NCBI RefSeq assembly: GCF_024495425.1
Contig: NZ_JANHJR010000003.1
Location: 806,001-870,000 of the forward strand
Reading direction: 5' to 3'
Source of the DNA: Haloarchaeobius litoreus
GTDB lineage: Archaea; Halobacteriota; Halobacteria; Halobacteriales; Natrialbaceae
DNA: 64,000 nucleotides
In this document: positions 35,160 through 43,104 of the stretch, in pieces
How positions within the stretch are numbered: the first letter of the stretch is position 1
Layout of the letters: every line of letters starts with the position of its first letter
Notes under the pieces: model-generated
Database searches by the model: none
The model's input: the letters and a program-made list of their open reading frames with translations, nothing else
Told to the model about the DNA's origin: nothing
Made by a program: the position numbers and the translations under genes

Positions 35160-35675
35160 AACTCCCTCCCCCGCGCCGAGGCAATTAGAGGTTCCGGTGA
35201 GGAAAGCGGCGCGGGGTAACCAACGCGTCTTGGTAGACGATAGAGGGGCTACGAACAGCCAGAAAGCCCCGAGTCGCTGGTGTCGGGGGCCTCGCTGCGT
35301 CCCCAGAAATCGAAGATTTCTGGTGTGCTCACGAGACGCGAGCGTCTCGTGACCGGTCCTCGTTCCTGCGGTCCTTGCGTCGGCCGCCTTCCTCCAGCGA
35401 CTCGCCCCTTTCAGTCCCACCCACCGCACCGCACCTCACACCTCCCCAGCCTCCTGCGATGCTCGGTCGCAAGCTCCCTGCGCTTCTCGTCCCTCGCGCG
35501 GATGGCTCGACACGCTCCCTTCGGTCGCGGTCTCGCCAGCCGCGCGCCACCCGGCTGAGTGGCTCTCGTCGTCGCCGGAGGTTTACAGATATGGTGAACT
35601 TTCGAGGTCCGTAGCTTCGCACCCCCGACAATAGCCGGGGGTACCACCTTGACCCAGCACGTCCACCGTCGAAGC
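35160..35675. repeat. Gene-free intergenic region rich in inverted repeats
   Basis: About 515 bp without a credible gene. It holds several hairpins: AGAAATC-GAA-GATTTCT near 35309-35325, and CACGAGACGC-GA-GCGTCTCGTG near 35332-35353. A pyrimidine-rich stretch follows from about 35380 to 35560. Its wording looks like the dispersed intergenic repeats common in haloarchaeal genomes. The promoter of thrC must lie in the last 50 bp. A stable RNA cannot be excluded, but none is recognised. Confidence 0.45.
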
Positions 35676-36971
35676 ATGACACTCGACCACGTGGAGACGC
35701 TCGAATGCACGCTCTGCGGCGCGACGTACGACCCCGAACAGGTCGTCTACACCTGCCCGAACCACGAGGGAGTGGCGGGTATCCTCGAGGTCGTCTACGA
35801 CTACGACGTCGTCGACGACCGGTTCGACGCCGACCTCGACGGCGACATCCCGAGCCAGTGGAAGTACCGGGCGTTCCTCCCGGTCGACACGGACGCCGAG
35901 CCGGTGACGCTCGACGAGGGCGGCACCGACCTGCTCGACGCGCCACGGCTCGGCGACGAGCTCGGCGTCGACCTCAGGGTGAAGAACGACGGGCTGAACC
36001 CGACCGGCTGTTTCAAGGACCGCGCGACGAGCATCGCCGCGACGAAGGCCCGGTTCGCCGGCCAGGACGTCGTCACCTGCGCGTCGACGGGCAACGCCGC
36101 GGCCTCGCTCGCGGGCTACGCGGCGCGTGCCGGCCTGGACTGCCGCATCTTCGTCCCGGCCGCCGCGCCCGAGGGGAAGCTCGTCCAGCCACGGGTGTAC
36201 GGCGCGGACGTGCTCGCGGTCGACGGCAGCTACGACGAGGCGTACGACCTGAGCCTGGAGGTGACCGACGCCTACGGCTGGTACAACCGGAACGCCGCCA
36301 TCAACCCGTTCCAGATCGAGGGCAAGCGCACCGTCGGTCACGAGCTCGCCGAGCAGACCCGGGAGTCGAGTCCGGACTGGGTCGTGTTCTCGATGGGCGA
36401 CGGCTGCACCATCGCGGGCTGCTGGAAGGGGCTCCGCGAGTTCGCCGAGCTGGGCTACGTCGACGACACCCCGAAGATGCTCGGCGTCCAGCCCGAGGGC
36501 GCGAGCGCCATCCACGACGCCTTCCACGGTGCGGAGGACTACGAGACCGTCGCCGACACGCTCGCCGACGCCGTCGCGGTCGGGCGACCCCGGAACACGG
36601 TGAAGGCTTGCCGAGCGCTGGAGGAGAGCGGCGGGACCGCGCTCACCGTCACCGACGAGGCCATCCTCGACGCCGAGACGCTGCTCGGCCGGACCGAGGG
36701 CATCTACGCCGAGCCGTCGGGCGCGGCCCCCGTCGCCGGCATCCAGAAGGCGCGCGAGCAGGGCATCATCGAACCCGGCGAGTCGGTCGTCGCCGTCGTC
36801 ACCGGCTTCGGGCTGAAGGACACCGCGGGCGCGAAGCAGGCGGTCGGCGACGTGACCGAGGTCGCGCCGTCGCTGGACGACGTGGCCGCCCTCTACGGCG
36901 CTGGCGACGCGGACGGTGCAGGTGGCGAGGGTGACGCCGAGGGCTCCTCGGTGACGGGGCGGGGCGCATGA
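35676..36971 (+). CDS. thrC: Threonine synthase
   Basis: PLP enzyme making threonine from O-phosphohomoserine. 431 residues. It begins with a zinc-ribbon-like segment (CTLCGATYDPEQVVYTCPN), as in many archaeal ThrC proteins. The PLP lysine is in NPTGCFKDRATS near residue 117, the phosphate/PLP loop is STGNAAASLAGYAARAG, and the C-terminal ITGFGLKD-like segment is VTGFGLKDTAG. The last 25 residues are a Gly/Asp-rich tail. Start chosen at ATG 35676 (MTLDHVETLECTLC). The stop overlaps the next gene (ATGA). Confidence 0.95.
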   Translation: MTLDHVETLECTLCGATYDPEQVVYTCPNHEGVAGILEVVYDYDVVDDRFDADLDGDIPSQWKYRAFLPVDTDAEPVTLDEGGTDLLDAPRLGDELGVDLRVKNDGLNPTGCFKDRATSIAATKARFAGQDVVTCASTGNAAASLAGYAARAGLDCRIFVPAAAPEGKLVQPRVYGADVLAVDGSYDEAYDLSLEVTDAYGWYNRNAAINPFQIEGKRTVGHELAEQTRESSPDWVVFSMGDGCTIAGCWKGLREFAELGYVDDTPKMLGVQPEGASAIHDAFHGAEDYETVADTLADAVAVGRPRNTVKACRALEESGGTALTVTDEAILDAETLLGRTEGIYAEPSGAAPVAGIQKAREQGIIEPGESVVAVVTGFGLKDTAGAKQAVGDVTEVAPSLDDVAALYGAGDADGAGGEGDAEGSSVTGRGA

Positions 36972-38197
36972 GTCCCTTCGAGGACGGCCCCGACCAGTAC
37001 CCGACCGACCTCGCCGGGCTCGCGGCCGTGCTGGTCAGCATCGAGTCGGAGAACCCACCCGGGAACGAGCGCGCCTGCGCGGAGTACGTCCACGACTGGT
37101 TCGACCGCCACGACATCGAGGCGACGCTCGTCGAGGAGCCCGACCCCGACCGGCCGCAGGTCGGTGCCCGCGTCGGGGGGAGCGGCGACGGCGGCGGCCC
37201 GACGCTCGTGCTGAACGGCCACCTCGACGTCGTCCCCGCCGGCGACCACGACGAGTGGACGTACCCGCCCTACGAGGGCACCGTCGAGGACGGCCGGCTC
37301 TACGGCCGCGGGAGCGTCGACATGAAGACCGGCGTCGCCGTCGCCATGCTCGCGGCACTCCGGCTGCGGCCGGACATCGAGGACGGAGCGCTCGACGGCT
37401 CGGTCGTCGTCCACGCCGCGATGGGCGAGGAGACGGCCGAACCCGGCACGCGGGCGCTCCTCGACGCGGGCTTCACCGGCGACTACGGGGTCGTCCTCGA
37501 ACCGACCGAGCTGCGCGTCGCGACGAGCGAGAAGGGGATGGCGTGGTACGAGCTCTCCTGGCCGGGCGAGCCCGCCCACGCGAGCCGCCCCGACAACGGG
37601 GTGAACCCGAACGGACACCTCCCGGCGGTGCTGGCCGCGCTGGCCGACTACGACGCCGAGCTCCGCGAGCGGACGGACCCGCTCTGCGGCCGCGCGTACG
37701 GCACCGTCACGCAGGTCGTCGCCGGCGCGGACTCGAACAAGGCGGTGCTACCCGAGCGGGCGTTCGTGACGCTGGACCGCCGCATCCTGCCAGGGGAGCG
37801 CATCGAGGACGTCGACGCGGAGGTCGACGAACTCGTCGCGGCCCTCGAACGCGACCACGGCGTCCCGGCGACGTGGGAGCGCCACGAGACGTACGCCGCC
37901 GCCGAGATTCCCGTCGACCACGAGCTGGCCGAGGTCGTCCGGGAGCACACAGACGCGCTCACCGACGCCCCGACGGAACCGTGGGGCATCCGCGCCTCGA
38001 CCGACGTGCGCGAGTTCGTCGAGCGGTTCGACGTGCCGGCCATCACCTGGGGACCCGGGAGCCTCGACCAGGCCCACAGCGTCGACGAGTACATCGACCT
38101 CGCCGAGGCCGAGACGGGGCTGGCGGTGCTCGAACGGGCGGCCAGGGAGCTCCTGACCGACGGCCACGTTGACGCCGACGGCTCAGCTCCCGAGTAG
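36968..38197 (+). CDS. M20-family metallopeptidase (ArgE/DapE/ACY1-like)
   Basis: 409 residues; a cytosolic zinc amidohydrolase. Metal ligands lie in NGHLDVVPAG (near residue 81), GRGSVDMKTG (near 117) and GEETAEPGTR (near 154), and the late His is in WGPGSLDQAHSVDEYI. It overlaps thrC by 4 nt, so the two are co-expressed, which suggests an amino-acid-related substrate such as an N-acyl amino acid, succinyl-diaminopimelate or acetyl-ornithine. The exact substrate is not determined. Confidence 0.92.
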   Translation: MSPFEDGPDQYPTDLAGLAAVLVSIESENPPGNERACAEYVHDWFDRHDIEATLVEEPDPDRPQVGARVGGSGDGGGPTLVLNGHLDVVPAGDHDEWTYPPYEGTVEDGRLYGRGSVDMKTGVAVAMLAALRLRPDIEDGALDGSVVVHAAMGEETAEPGTRALLDAGFTGDYGVVLEPTELRVATSEKGMAWYELSWPGEPAHASRPDNGVNPNGHLPAVLAALADYDAELRERTDPLCGRAYGTVTQVVAGADSNKAVLPERAFVTLDRRILPGERIEDVDAEVDELVAALERDHGVPATWERHETYAAAEIPVDHELAEVVREHTDALTDAPTEPWGIRASTDVREFVERFDVPAITWGPGSLDQAHSVDEYIDLAEAETGLAVLERAARELLTDGHVDADGSAPE

Positions 38198-38887
38198 CTT
38201 CGCCTCGGCCTTGTGGAGGTGCTCGTGGAGTGTCGCCGTCGCGATGCCGAGCTCGTCGGCGAGTTCGGTGCCGGTGACCTGCTTCGGCCACTCGTAGTAG
38301 CCCCTCGCACGGGCCAGTTCGAACACCTCCCGCTGGCGGGCGGAGAGCGACGTGAGCGAGAACGGGGCCTCGCCCGCCGCGTCGCTGGTGCGTGTGAGCC
38401 CCTCGACGGAGATGTCGGCGTCCCGTTCGGCCTCGATGCGCGCCAGTACGTCGTGTACATCCTCGCGGCTCCGGGTCGTCAGGAGCGTCCAGCGTTCGCG
38501 GCCGTCGTGCGTGTCGACCGGCCGTGCGGTGACGAACTCCCGGGAGAGGAACGCGCCGCTGATCTGGGCGCTCGCGTCGTGGTCGATGAGCAGGTCGCGG
38601 GTCGCGTTCCCGGGCTTCGCCGTCCGTGCCGCCGACCCGAGCGTCGTGGCCGGGACCGGGGTCACGGCGTGGACCTGCGGGAACGACCGTATCGTCTCCT
38701 CGCCGTCGTCGAGCGCCCGCCGCCGGTCGGCGTAGAGCGTGACGAGCGAGGTGGTCCGGTCCCCGGTCGTCGTCGCGACGACGCGTCCGAGGACGCCCAC
38801 GTCGGTCCGTTCGGTCGTCTCGATGGTCCAGCAGTCGGGATGCCAGACCGACAGCGTCACCCGGAGCGGGTCGGGGTCGGCGCTCAT
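38183..38887 (-). CDS. Bat-like HTH-10 family transcription regulator
   Basis: 234 residues. The C-terminal 55 residues form the haloarchaeal HTH-10 domain (LTSLSARQREVFELARARGYYEWPKQ, then TGTELADELGIATATLHEHLHKAE). The N-terminal part is a ligand- or signal-input domain with PVDTHDGRERWTLLT. ATG at 38887 is chosen, with a TATA element (GCTATACGG) at about 38917-38924 and a palindrome just beyond it (38930-38951) as candidate operator. The 3' end overlaps the peptidase gene. It is the last chromosomal gene before the provirus. Confidence 0.85.
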   Translation of the reverse strand: MSADPDPLRVTLSVWHPDCWTIETTERTDVGVLGRVVATTTGDRTTSLVTLYADRRRALDDGEETIRSFPQVHAVTPVPATTLGSAARTAKPGNATRDLLIDHDASAQISGAFLSREFVTARPVDTHDGRERWTLLTTRSREDVHDVLARIEAERDADISVEGLTRTSDAAGEAPFSLTSLSARQREVFELARARGYYEWPKQVTGTELADELGIATATLHEHLHKAEAKLLGS

Positions 38888-38929
38888 TGCTCTGCTGTGG
38901 GGTACGCGGCACAACCCGTATAGCTACCG

Positions 38930-38951
38930 CTCGGTCGTTCGAACGGCCGAG
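38930..38951. promoter_or_regulatory. Near-perfect 22-bp palindrome upstream of the Bat-like regulator
   Basis: CTCGGTCGTTCGAACGGCCGAG reads nearly the same on both strands, with a single mismatched pair. It abuts the TATA element of the regulator gene on its BRE side, the usual place for an activator or autoregulatory site in archaea. Confidence 0.5.
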
Positions 38952-39058
38952 CTCGGTCCAGACGGAGGCAGACCGTGGTTCGACCAGTCGGAGAGAGAGA
39001 AACGGCCGGGTGCGACGCTCGAAAACGAGACGCGACCGTCGAACGTCGGTGGGTCCTC

Positions 39059-39073
39059 AGATGACGCGGTTCT
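39059..39073 (+). repeat. attL: left copy of the 15-bp integration repeat
   Basis: The sequence AGATGACGCGGTTCT is identical to the copy at the end of the ferredoxin gene and in the same orientation. The two bases just left of it (TC at 39057-39058) would complete a TGA stop for ferredoxin in the uninterrupted chromosome. Confidence 0.8.
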
Positions 39074-39136
39074 CCCTGCTAAGAGGCGTTCAAACAGTTA
39101 TACACACTTTTGGTTCTGCACTGAGACGCCCTGAGC

Positions 39137-39718
39137 ATGCCGAATAGGACGGAGCGAATCATGGTGCGGATGACTCCACGGAAGAAGGAGAAGTTTGAGG
39201 AGTATCTGGAGGAGACCGGCGAGTATCCATCGCTGAGTCAATTACTACGAGCGAGTGCGAACGAAAAAGTCGAGGGACGCATGCGCGGTGGTGAGGGCGC
39301 TAGCATTGACGCTGAGGAAGTGACGAACGCGGTTGAAATTGCCATCGGTGACGTGACGGAGCGACTCGAGCGAATCGAACAGGAAGTGGCACGCGTCGAT
39401 ACCGCAGTCCAGCCTGATGAGGAGGATATCGATACGTTGGCTGACGACATTGCGGTTCAATTACCGGTGATGGATTCGGGGGATGGATTCAAACCGGGGA
39501 ACGATGTGTTGCGGGAAGCGACGCACGGTGACGTCGACGGTATCGACTATGCACGAGATATATCGACGGTTGGGGCATGGTCGGACTATGTCGATGCTGA
39601 TGCCAATAAGACACGTCGGGCACTGTCACGTGCTGCGAGTTGGTATCCTGACGTAAAGTGGGTTCACGACGACGATCTCGGAGAACGTCGGTACTTCCGG
39701 ATTTCGGAGGCAGAATAG
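39137..39718 (+). CDS. Ribbon-helix-helix-like integrase accessory/regulatory protein
   Basis: 193 residues. The N-terminus ERIMVRMTPRKKEKFEEYLEE, followed by a SLSQLLRASANEKV helix, has the beta strand and two helices of Arc/MetJ-type DNA-binding proteins. A predicted coiled coil follows (VTERLERIEQEVARVDTAV), then an acidic C-terminal domain. Its stop TAG is directly followed by the integrase ATG. SNJ2-type integrases use small accessory proteins, so an excisionase or integration cofactor is likely but inferred. Confidence 0.7.
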   Translation: MPNRTERIMVRMTPRKKEKFEEYLEETGEYPSLSQLLRASANEKVEGRMRGGEGASIDAEEVTNAVEIAIGDVTERLERIEQEVARVDTAVQPDEEDIDTLADDIAVQLPVMDSGDGFKPGNDVLREATHGDVDGIDYARDISTVGAWSDYVDADANKTRRALSRAASWYPDVKWVHDDDLGERRYFRISEAE

Positions 39719-40765
39719 ATGCCGCGTGGATTCAAGGACATTGAGGAGTGCCGTCCGGAAATTAAAGCGTACGCGAAAACCCTGGAATCCGGCACTGACG
39801 ACAACGACGAGGATCAGCGAGCGACCGCTTCAACGAAACGGTACAAGCAGGACGTACGCTGGTTCGACCACTGGCTCGACGAGCACAACATCGACTCAGC
39901 GTACGATGTCACGTCGGAGCAAGCGTTGGAGATTGGCGAAGAGCTAACAGACCAGTATAACGGTACTACGCCGCGATATCGTTGGGATAGAATTTACGCG
40001 ATGTACGACCACTTCGTAGCCCTCGAGAAAATTGACCGGAATCCGTTGGAACGCTGGAATGGTGATAAGAAGAGTTTGTGGGGCATGTCGAAATCGACGG
40101 AGCAATCGAAGCAGCTGGGGGACGACGAGGACTACGCGGTGGATGCAGAAGACGTTCGAGCCATGGAGGAGAACGTCGGTCGAAATCGCGTTCGTGACCA
40201 GCTGCTAATCCGACTTCTTTGGCATACTGGGATGCGGCGCGGGGAGGCTGAAGCTGTGACGTTGGAGATGATGGACGAGGATGAGAGAGAAATCCATCTC
40301 CCGAGTAGTGTGACGAAGAACGGGAAGGACAGGATTGTTGCCTGGCAACCGAATCTCGATGGCCTACTACGCCAGTGGATCGGTGGGCTTCGAGACGACT
40401 ATCTCGGTGGGCGCGACCATGACCACCTGTTCGTGGGGGAACGAGGAGCGCCTCTGAGCGCGGAGGCGATTAACGAGATAGTGATTAGAGCCGCTGACAA
40501 CGCTGGAATCAACAGGCAAACGTACGCGGACGCCAATGCCGTAGAACCCGAGGATGGGAGCGAACCGGAGCCGAACCGCTGGCTGATTTCCAGCCATAAC
40601 ATCAGGCACGGACTCGGTTCTCACTTGGTGCATGAGACGCCGATGTCGCTGTACGAAGTCAGTCGGTACCTTGGGCACCAGAGCGTGGAGGTGACCGAGC
40701 AAACGTACATTGAATATGACCCTCGGGCCGGGGTGGACGAGGCACACGAATTCGTGCCTAAGTAA
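39719..40765 (+). CDS. Tyrosine recombinase (provirus integrase)
   Basis: 348 residues. An N-terminal SAM-like core-binding domain (about 20-120) precedes the catalytic domain. The catalytic domain has Arg in HTGMRRGEAEAVTL near residue 173, a beta-hairpin Lys region in SSVTKNGKDRIV, HxxR in HNIRHGLGSHLVH near residue 293, the late His in LGHQSVEVTEQ, and the nucleophile Tyr in TYIEYDP near residue 329. The residue set appears complete. It should catalyse recombination at the attL/attR repeat; its nearness to attL fits. By context a relative of the pleolipovirus SNJ2 integrase, which should be confirmed by search. Confidence 0.92.
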   Translation: MPRGFKDIEECRPEIKAYAKTLESGTDDNDEDQRATASTKRYKQDVRWFDHWLDEHNIDSAYDVTSEQALEIGEELTDQYNGTTPRYRWDRIYAMYDHFVALEKIDRNPLERWNGDKKSLWGMSKSTEQSKQLGDDEDYAVDAEDVRAMEENVGRNRVRDQLLIRLLWHTGMRRGEAEAVTLEMMDEDEREIHLPSSVTKNGKDRIVAWQPNLDGLLRQWIGGLRDDYLGGRDHDHLFVGERGAPLSAEAINEIVIRAADNAGINRQTYADANAVEPEDGSEPEPNRWLISSHNIRHGLGSHLVHETPMSLYEVSRYLGHQSVEVTEQTYIEYDPRAGVDEAHEFVPK

Positions 40766-40813
40766 CGTCGAACCCCAGGGGTTGTCGCGTCAGGAGCCGA
40801 CTTTCGACTCTCT

Positions 40814-40890
40814 GTGACTGTGTTCTGTGTTTGTGACTCGACCGAATCACAAGTCACGGTCACATGTGTTTGTGACTGGTGACTGTGACT
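40814..40890. repeat. Cluster of GTGACT hexamer repeats downstream of the integrase
   Basis: Five direct copies of GTGACT (at 40814, 40833, 40872, 40879, 40885) and one inverted copy (AGTCAC at 40852) lie within 77 bp, and TGTGTTTGTGACT occurs twice. They lie just after the integrase stop, where arm-type recombinase or regulator sites would be expected. Confidence 0.55.
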
Positions 40891-40949
40891 TTTCACAATT
40901 CATTTTCTAGTGAAAAAAGGTATGTGGGTGGGGCGAGACGTGGGGTTTG

Positions 40950-41099
40950 ATGTCCGAGTTTGCAACCGCGGTGAACGACGGTTGGGAGGCAGATCCAGAG
41001 TACGAACGAGCGACCCGAGAGGAAGCGCTCTCGGATGAGTTTTTGGCGGTTTTGGACGGCGACGCTGCCACCGCCGACGACGGCGACGACGGCGACTGA
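40950..41099 (+). CDS. Small acidic protein (49 aa)
   Basis: An open frame of 49 residues starting MSEFATAVNDGWEADPEYE and ending in an Asp/Gly-rich tail (DDGDDGD). The acidic bias and ATG context fit a haloarchaeal protein. It lies between the GTGACT repeats and the tandem repeats at 41109. No family recognised; could be an anti-repressor or DNA-mimic protein, but that is only a guess from its charge. Confidence 0.5.
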   Translation: MSEFATAVNDGWEADPEYERATREEALSDEFLAVLDGDAATADDGDDGD

Positions 41100-41108
41100 C
41101 GGTCGCGG

Positions 41109-41183
41109 TTTCATTTCGATAAAGGGGTGTCCCGGCGATTTCATTTCGAAGATGGGGTCTTCATTTCGATAAAGGGGTGTCCC
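41109..41183 (+). repeat. Three imperfect direct repeats (TTTCATTTCGA... units)
   Basis: Units start at about 41109, 41139 and 41159. The first and third share TTCATTTCGATAAAGGGG followed by TGTCCC. The middle unit has TTCATTTCGAAGATGGGG. Their spacing and position upstream of an operon suggest binding sites for a viral regulator. Confidence 0.6.
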
Positions 41184-41193
41184 AGTGGGGTTT

Positions 41194-41209
41194 GGCTAGC
41201 CGGCTAGCC
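41194..41209. promoter_or_regulatory. Perfect 16-bp palindrome GGCTAGCCGGCTAGCC
   Basis: A perfect palindrome containing two CTAG sites. Related cores (GCTAGCCGG or its complement) recur at about 42554, 51412, 51442, 55187 and 55262, always between genes of the provirus. Candidate operator family. Confidence 0.55.
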
Positions 41210-41301
41210 CGACACAACAGCGTCGCTACCCACCTAAATCGAGAGAATCGACTACTAACGGGCGTGACCCTTTTACCTAACAAAATACTAACTATTATCG
41301 T

Positions 41302-41493
41302 ATGGAAGAAACAATTGAAACGCCCGAAGGCGACCCTACAGTGCGCCTGATTGAAGACATCGAAACAAAACTCGACAACGGAGAAACCGACGAGCTACGC
41401 GTCGAACTCCCAGTAATGCTTGAAGACTGGCGGCGCGAAATTGTACTCCGAACACTCCAGCGAGTCGAAGAACGTGAAGGTGATTCCCGATGA
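41302..41493 (+). CDS. Small acidic protein, first gene of a membrane-protein operon
   Basis: 63 residues starting MEETIETPEGDPTVRLIEDIETKL, helical and highly charged, with no membrane segment. Its TGA overlaps the next ATG (ATGATG). An AT-rich leader (CTTTTACC near 41270) offers a promoter. No family recognised. Confidence 0.6.
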   Translation: MEETIETPEGDPTVRLIEDIETKLDNGETDELRVELPVMLEDWRREIVLRTLQRVEEREGDSR

Positions 41494-41792
41494 TGGGTGC
41501 CGACATCGTCTTGCATACAACAGAGACGACCACTCACGCAGCCGAATCTAGCCCGTCTATTGGTGCGTTCGGTGGGTTCCTGCTCGGCGTGGTTGTCGTC
41601 TCAGTCGGGCTATACGTGCTGTTCAAGAACCGAGACAAGAAACGGTGCCCTGATTGCGCCACCGAATATAACCCCGACTTCGATAGGTCACACTGCTTCG
41701 ATTGTGGTGCCGAGATGGAGCATGTATCGCGTCCACGTCTGATCGATAAGGTGGCGAATATGCACTCGACGGAGGGTTCGAGCGATGAGTGA
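41490..41792 (+). CDS. Membrane-anchored zinc-ribbon protein
   Basis: 100 residues. One membrane segment (GAFGGFLLGVVVVSVGLYVLF, about 25-45) is followed by a basic stop-transfer (KNRDKK) and a cytosolic zinc ribbon, CPDC near residue 53 and CFDCG near residue 70. The stop overlaps the next gene by 8 nt. Zinc-ribbon membrane proteins are common in haloarchaeal proviruses; role unknown. Confidence 0.65.
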   Translation: MMGADIVLHTTETTTHAAESSPSIGAFGGFLLGVVVVSVGLYVLFKNRDKKRCPDCATEYNPDFDRSHCFDCGAEMEHVSRPRLIDKVANMHSTEGSSDE

Positions 41793-42024
41793 TGATGTCA
41801 CCTGGAGCGAAATGGCCATCAGCACTAGTCTGGTGACCGTCGTCAGTCTCGCAGGGCACCTCGCAGCAGGCTTACCGGTGGAAGGTGCTGTAATCACCGC
41901 TTGTTCTGCTTTGGTGTTTATCAACGCCGCGTACTGGCGACTTCGAGGGCTGCCAATCACGCAGTGGTTGCCGATGTTCATCTTCGATGGCAGGCCTGTT
42001 CCAGAGGTGAGAGCCGATGAGTGA
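41785..42024 (+). CDS. Small membrane protein
   Basis: 79 residues with two hydrophobic segments (STSLVTVVSLAGHLAAGLPV and GAVITACSALVFINAAYW) and a C-terminal polar tail. It overlaps both neighbours by 8 nt. No family recognised; part of a five-gene overlapping operon. Confidence 0.6.
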   Translation: MSDDVTWSEMAISTSLVTVVSLAGHLAAGLPVEGAVITACSALVFINAAYWRLRGLPITQWLPMFIFDGRPVPEVRADE

Positions 42025-42232
42025 GGTAACGATGTACGAAAAGGGCAGAGATATCCTGATGCAGGCAATGTTCATCGGTTCGTTCTGCCTCATAGGGATC
42101 TTGTTGGCTGATGCGATTGCTTGGTTGAACCCACTCGCATCGGCGATTGCTACCGGAAGTATTGGCTCGTTTGTCTGGCGAAAGGAACAGCAGTTGCTCG
42201 ACAGAAAGCTCGGCAAGGGTGGTGCGAGATGA
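42017..42232 (+). CDS. Small membrane protein
   Basis: 71 residues with hydrophobic segments AMFIGSFCLIGILLADAIAWL and LASAIATGSIGSFVW, then a basic tail RKEQQLLDRKLGKGGAR, suggesting the C-terminus is cytosolic. It overlaps both neighbours (8 nt upstream, ATGA downstream). Unassigned. Confidence 0.6.
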   Translation: MSEVTMYEKGRDILMQAMFIGSFCLIGILLADAIAWLNPLASAIATGSIGSFVWRKEQQLLDRKLGKGGAR

Positions 42233-42513
42233 GTGACGATATTAAACATATAGAGGAGGAGTTTAATTCGGCACTGCATGACGTGGTGGAGGGTTTCAAG
42301 CGAAATTATGCAACCGGGCTCAAGGACGGAGTTTTCTGTTCGGCAGTAGGATTCCTAATAGCGATAGGAATTGCAGAAACCTACCATATCGCACCGACGG
42401 TCATGTTTTTGACCGGGATCGGGATCGCAACCCTCCTCGCAGGCATCGAAATGCGGGAGTGGAACAAGGAACACGACAAAATGCACGATAGGGAGCCGCG
42501 CACCGACGAGTGA
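42229..42513 (+). CDS. Small membrane protein
   Basis: 94 residues. An amphipathic N-terminus (HIEEEFNSALHDVVEGFKRNY) precedes two membrane segments (GVFCSAVGFLIAIGIAETY and VMFLTGIGIATLLAGIEM), and the tail is charged. The ATG at 42229 overlaps the stop of the gene before. Last gene of the operon starting at 41302. Function unknown; superinfection exclusion or host membrane modification are possibilities only. Confidence 0.6.
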   Translation: MSDDIKHIEEEFNSALHDVVEGFKRNYATGLKDGVFCSAVGFLIAIGIAETYHIAPTVMFLTGIGIATLLAGIEMREWNKEHDKMHDREPRTDE

Positions 42514-42666
42514 GTGGTGTCGCATTACCCTGCTTCTACGACGTGCGGGGTGAGCTAGCCGGGGGTGAGTGGCGGTCGATCGTGCTTTGAGGGTTCTTTT
42601 CAGGGCGTTTTATTCTGGCGAGAAGTGTTAAGTGTCGGAAGATACTAGATATAGAGTAGATACGAC

Positions 42667-43104
42667 ATGACTGAAAGCCCTCCAACAGACGCCGACGAAA
42701 CGTACCGAGAAGACCACCCCGTAGACTACTGCCCGTCCTGCAACACGAAACAGGACGTGTATGGAATCTACCGCACCGACCTGGGGCACACGTCAGTTGC
42801 ACGGACGACCGAGGAAGCGACCGGGAACCGCTGCGAACGTTGTGGCCACACCTGGATCAACATTCACCGCCCTGACCCCGACGATTACCCTAATGCCAAC
42901 CTCGACGACTTCGCACGTACAAAGCCTACTGGTGTCGGTGAAAAGTCTTTCACGCTACTGGCTCAGAAGGCGTCACGTGCCGGTTTGACAATTCTTCGAG
43001 GCGCATTGTGGGGCTGTCTAACGGTCTGCCTTGTCCTCGCTCTGTTCTTCGAAGGAATACTGCAAAAGGTAGACCCAGAGGGGGTGACGAAGGATGCAAA
43101 TTGA
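42667..43104 (+). CDS. Zinc-ribbon protein with C-terminal membrane segment
   Basis: 145 residues. Two CxxC pairs (CPSC near residue 22 and CERCG near residue 56) form a zinc ribbon, followed by a linker and a C-terminal hydrophobic helix (ILRGALWGCLTVCLVLALFF). It overlaps the start of the second recombinase gene by 11 nt, linking their expression. An AT-rich promoter (ACTAGATATAGAG) lies about 25 bp upstream. No family recognised. Confidence 0.65.
   Translation: MTESPPTDADETYREDHPVDYCPSCNTKQDVYGIYRTDLGHTSVARTTEEATGNRCERCGHTWINIHRPDPDDYPNANLDDFARTKPTGVGEKSFTLLAQKASRAGLTILRGALWGCLTVCLVLALFFEGILQKVDPEGVTKDAN

Noticed and set aside
35329-35946. 205-codon minus-strand frame over the intergenic repeat and thrC start
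   Set aside because: Arg-rich shadow overlapping thrC, with no motif.
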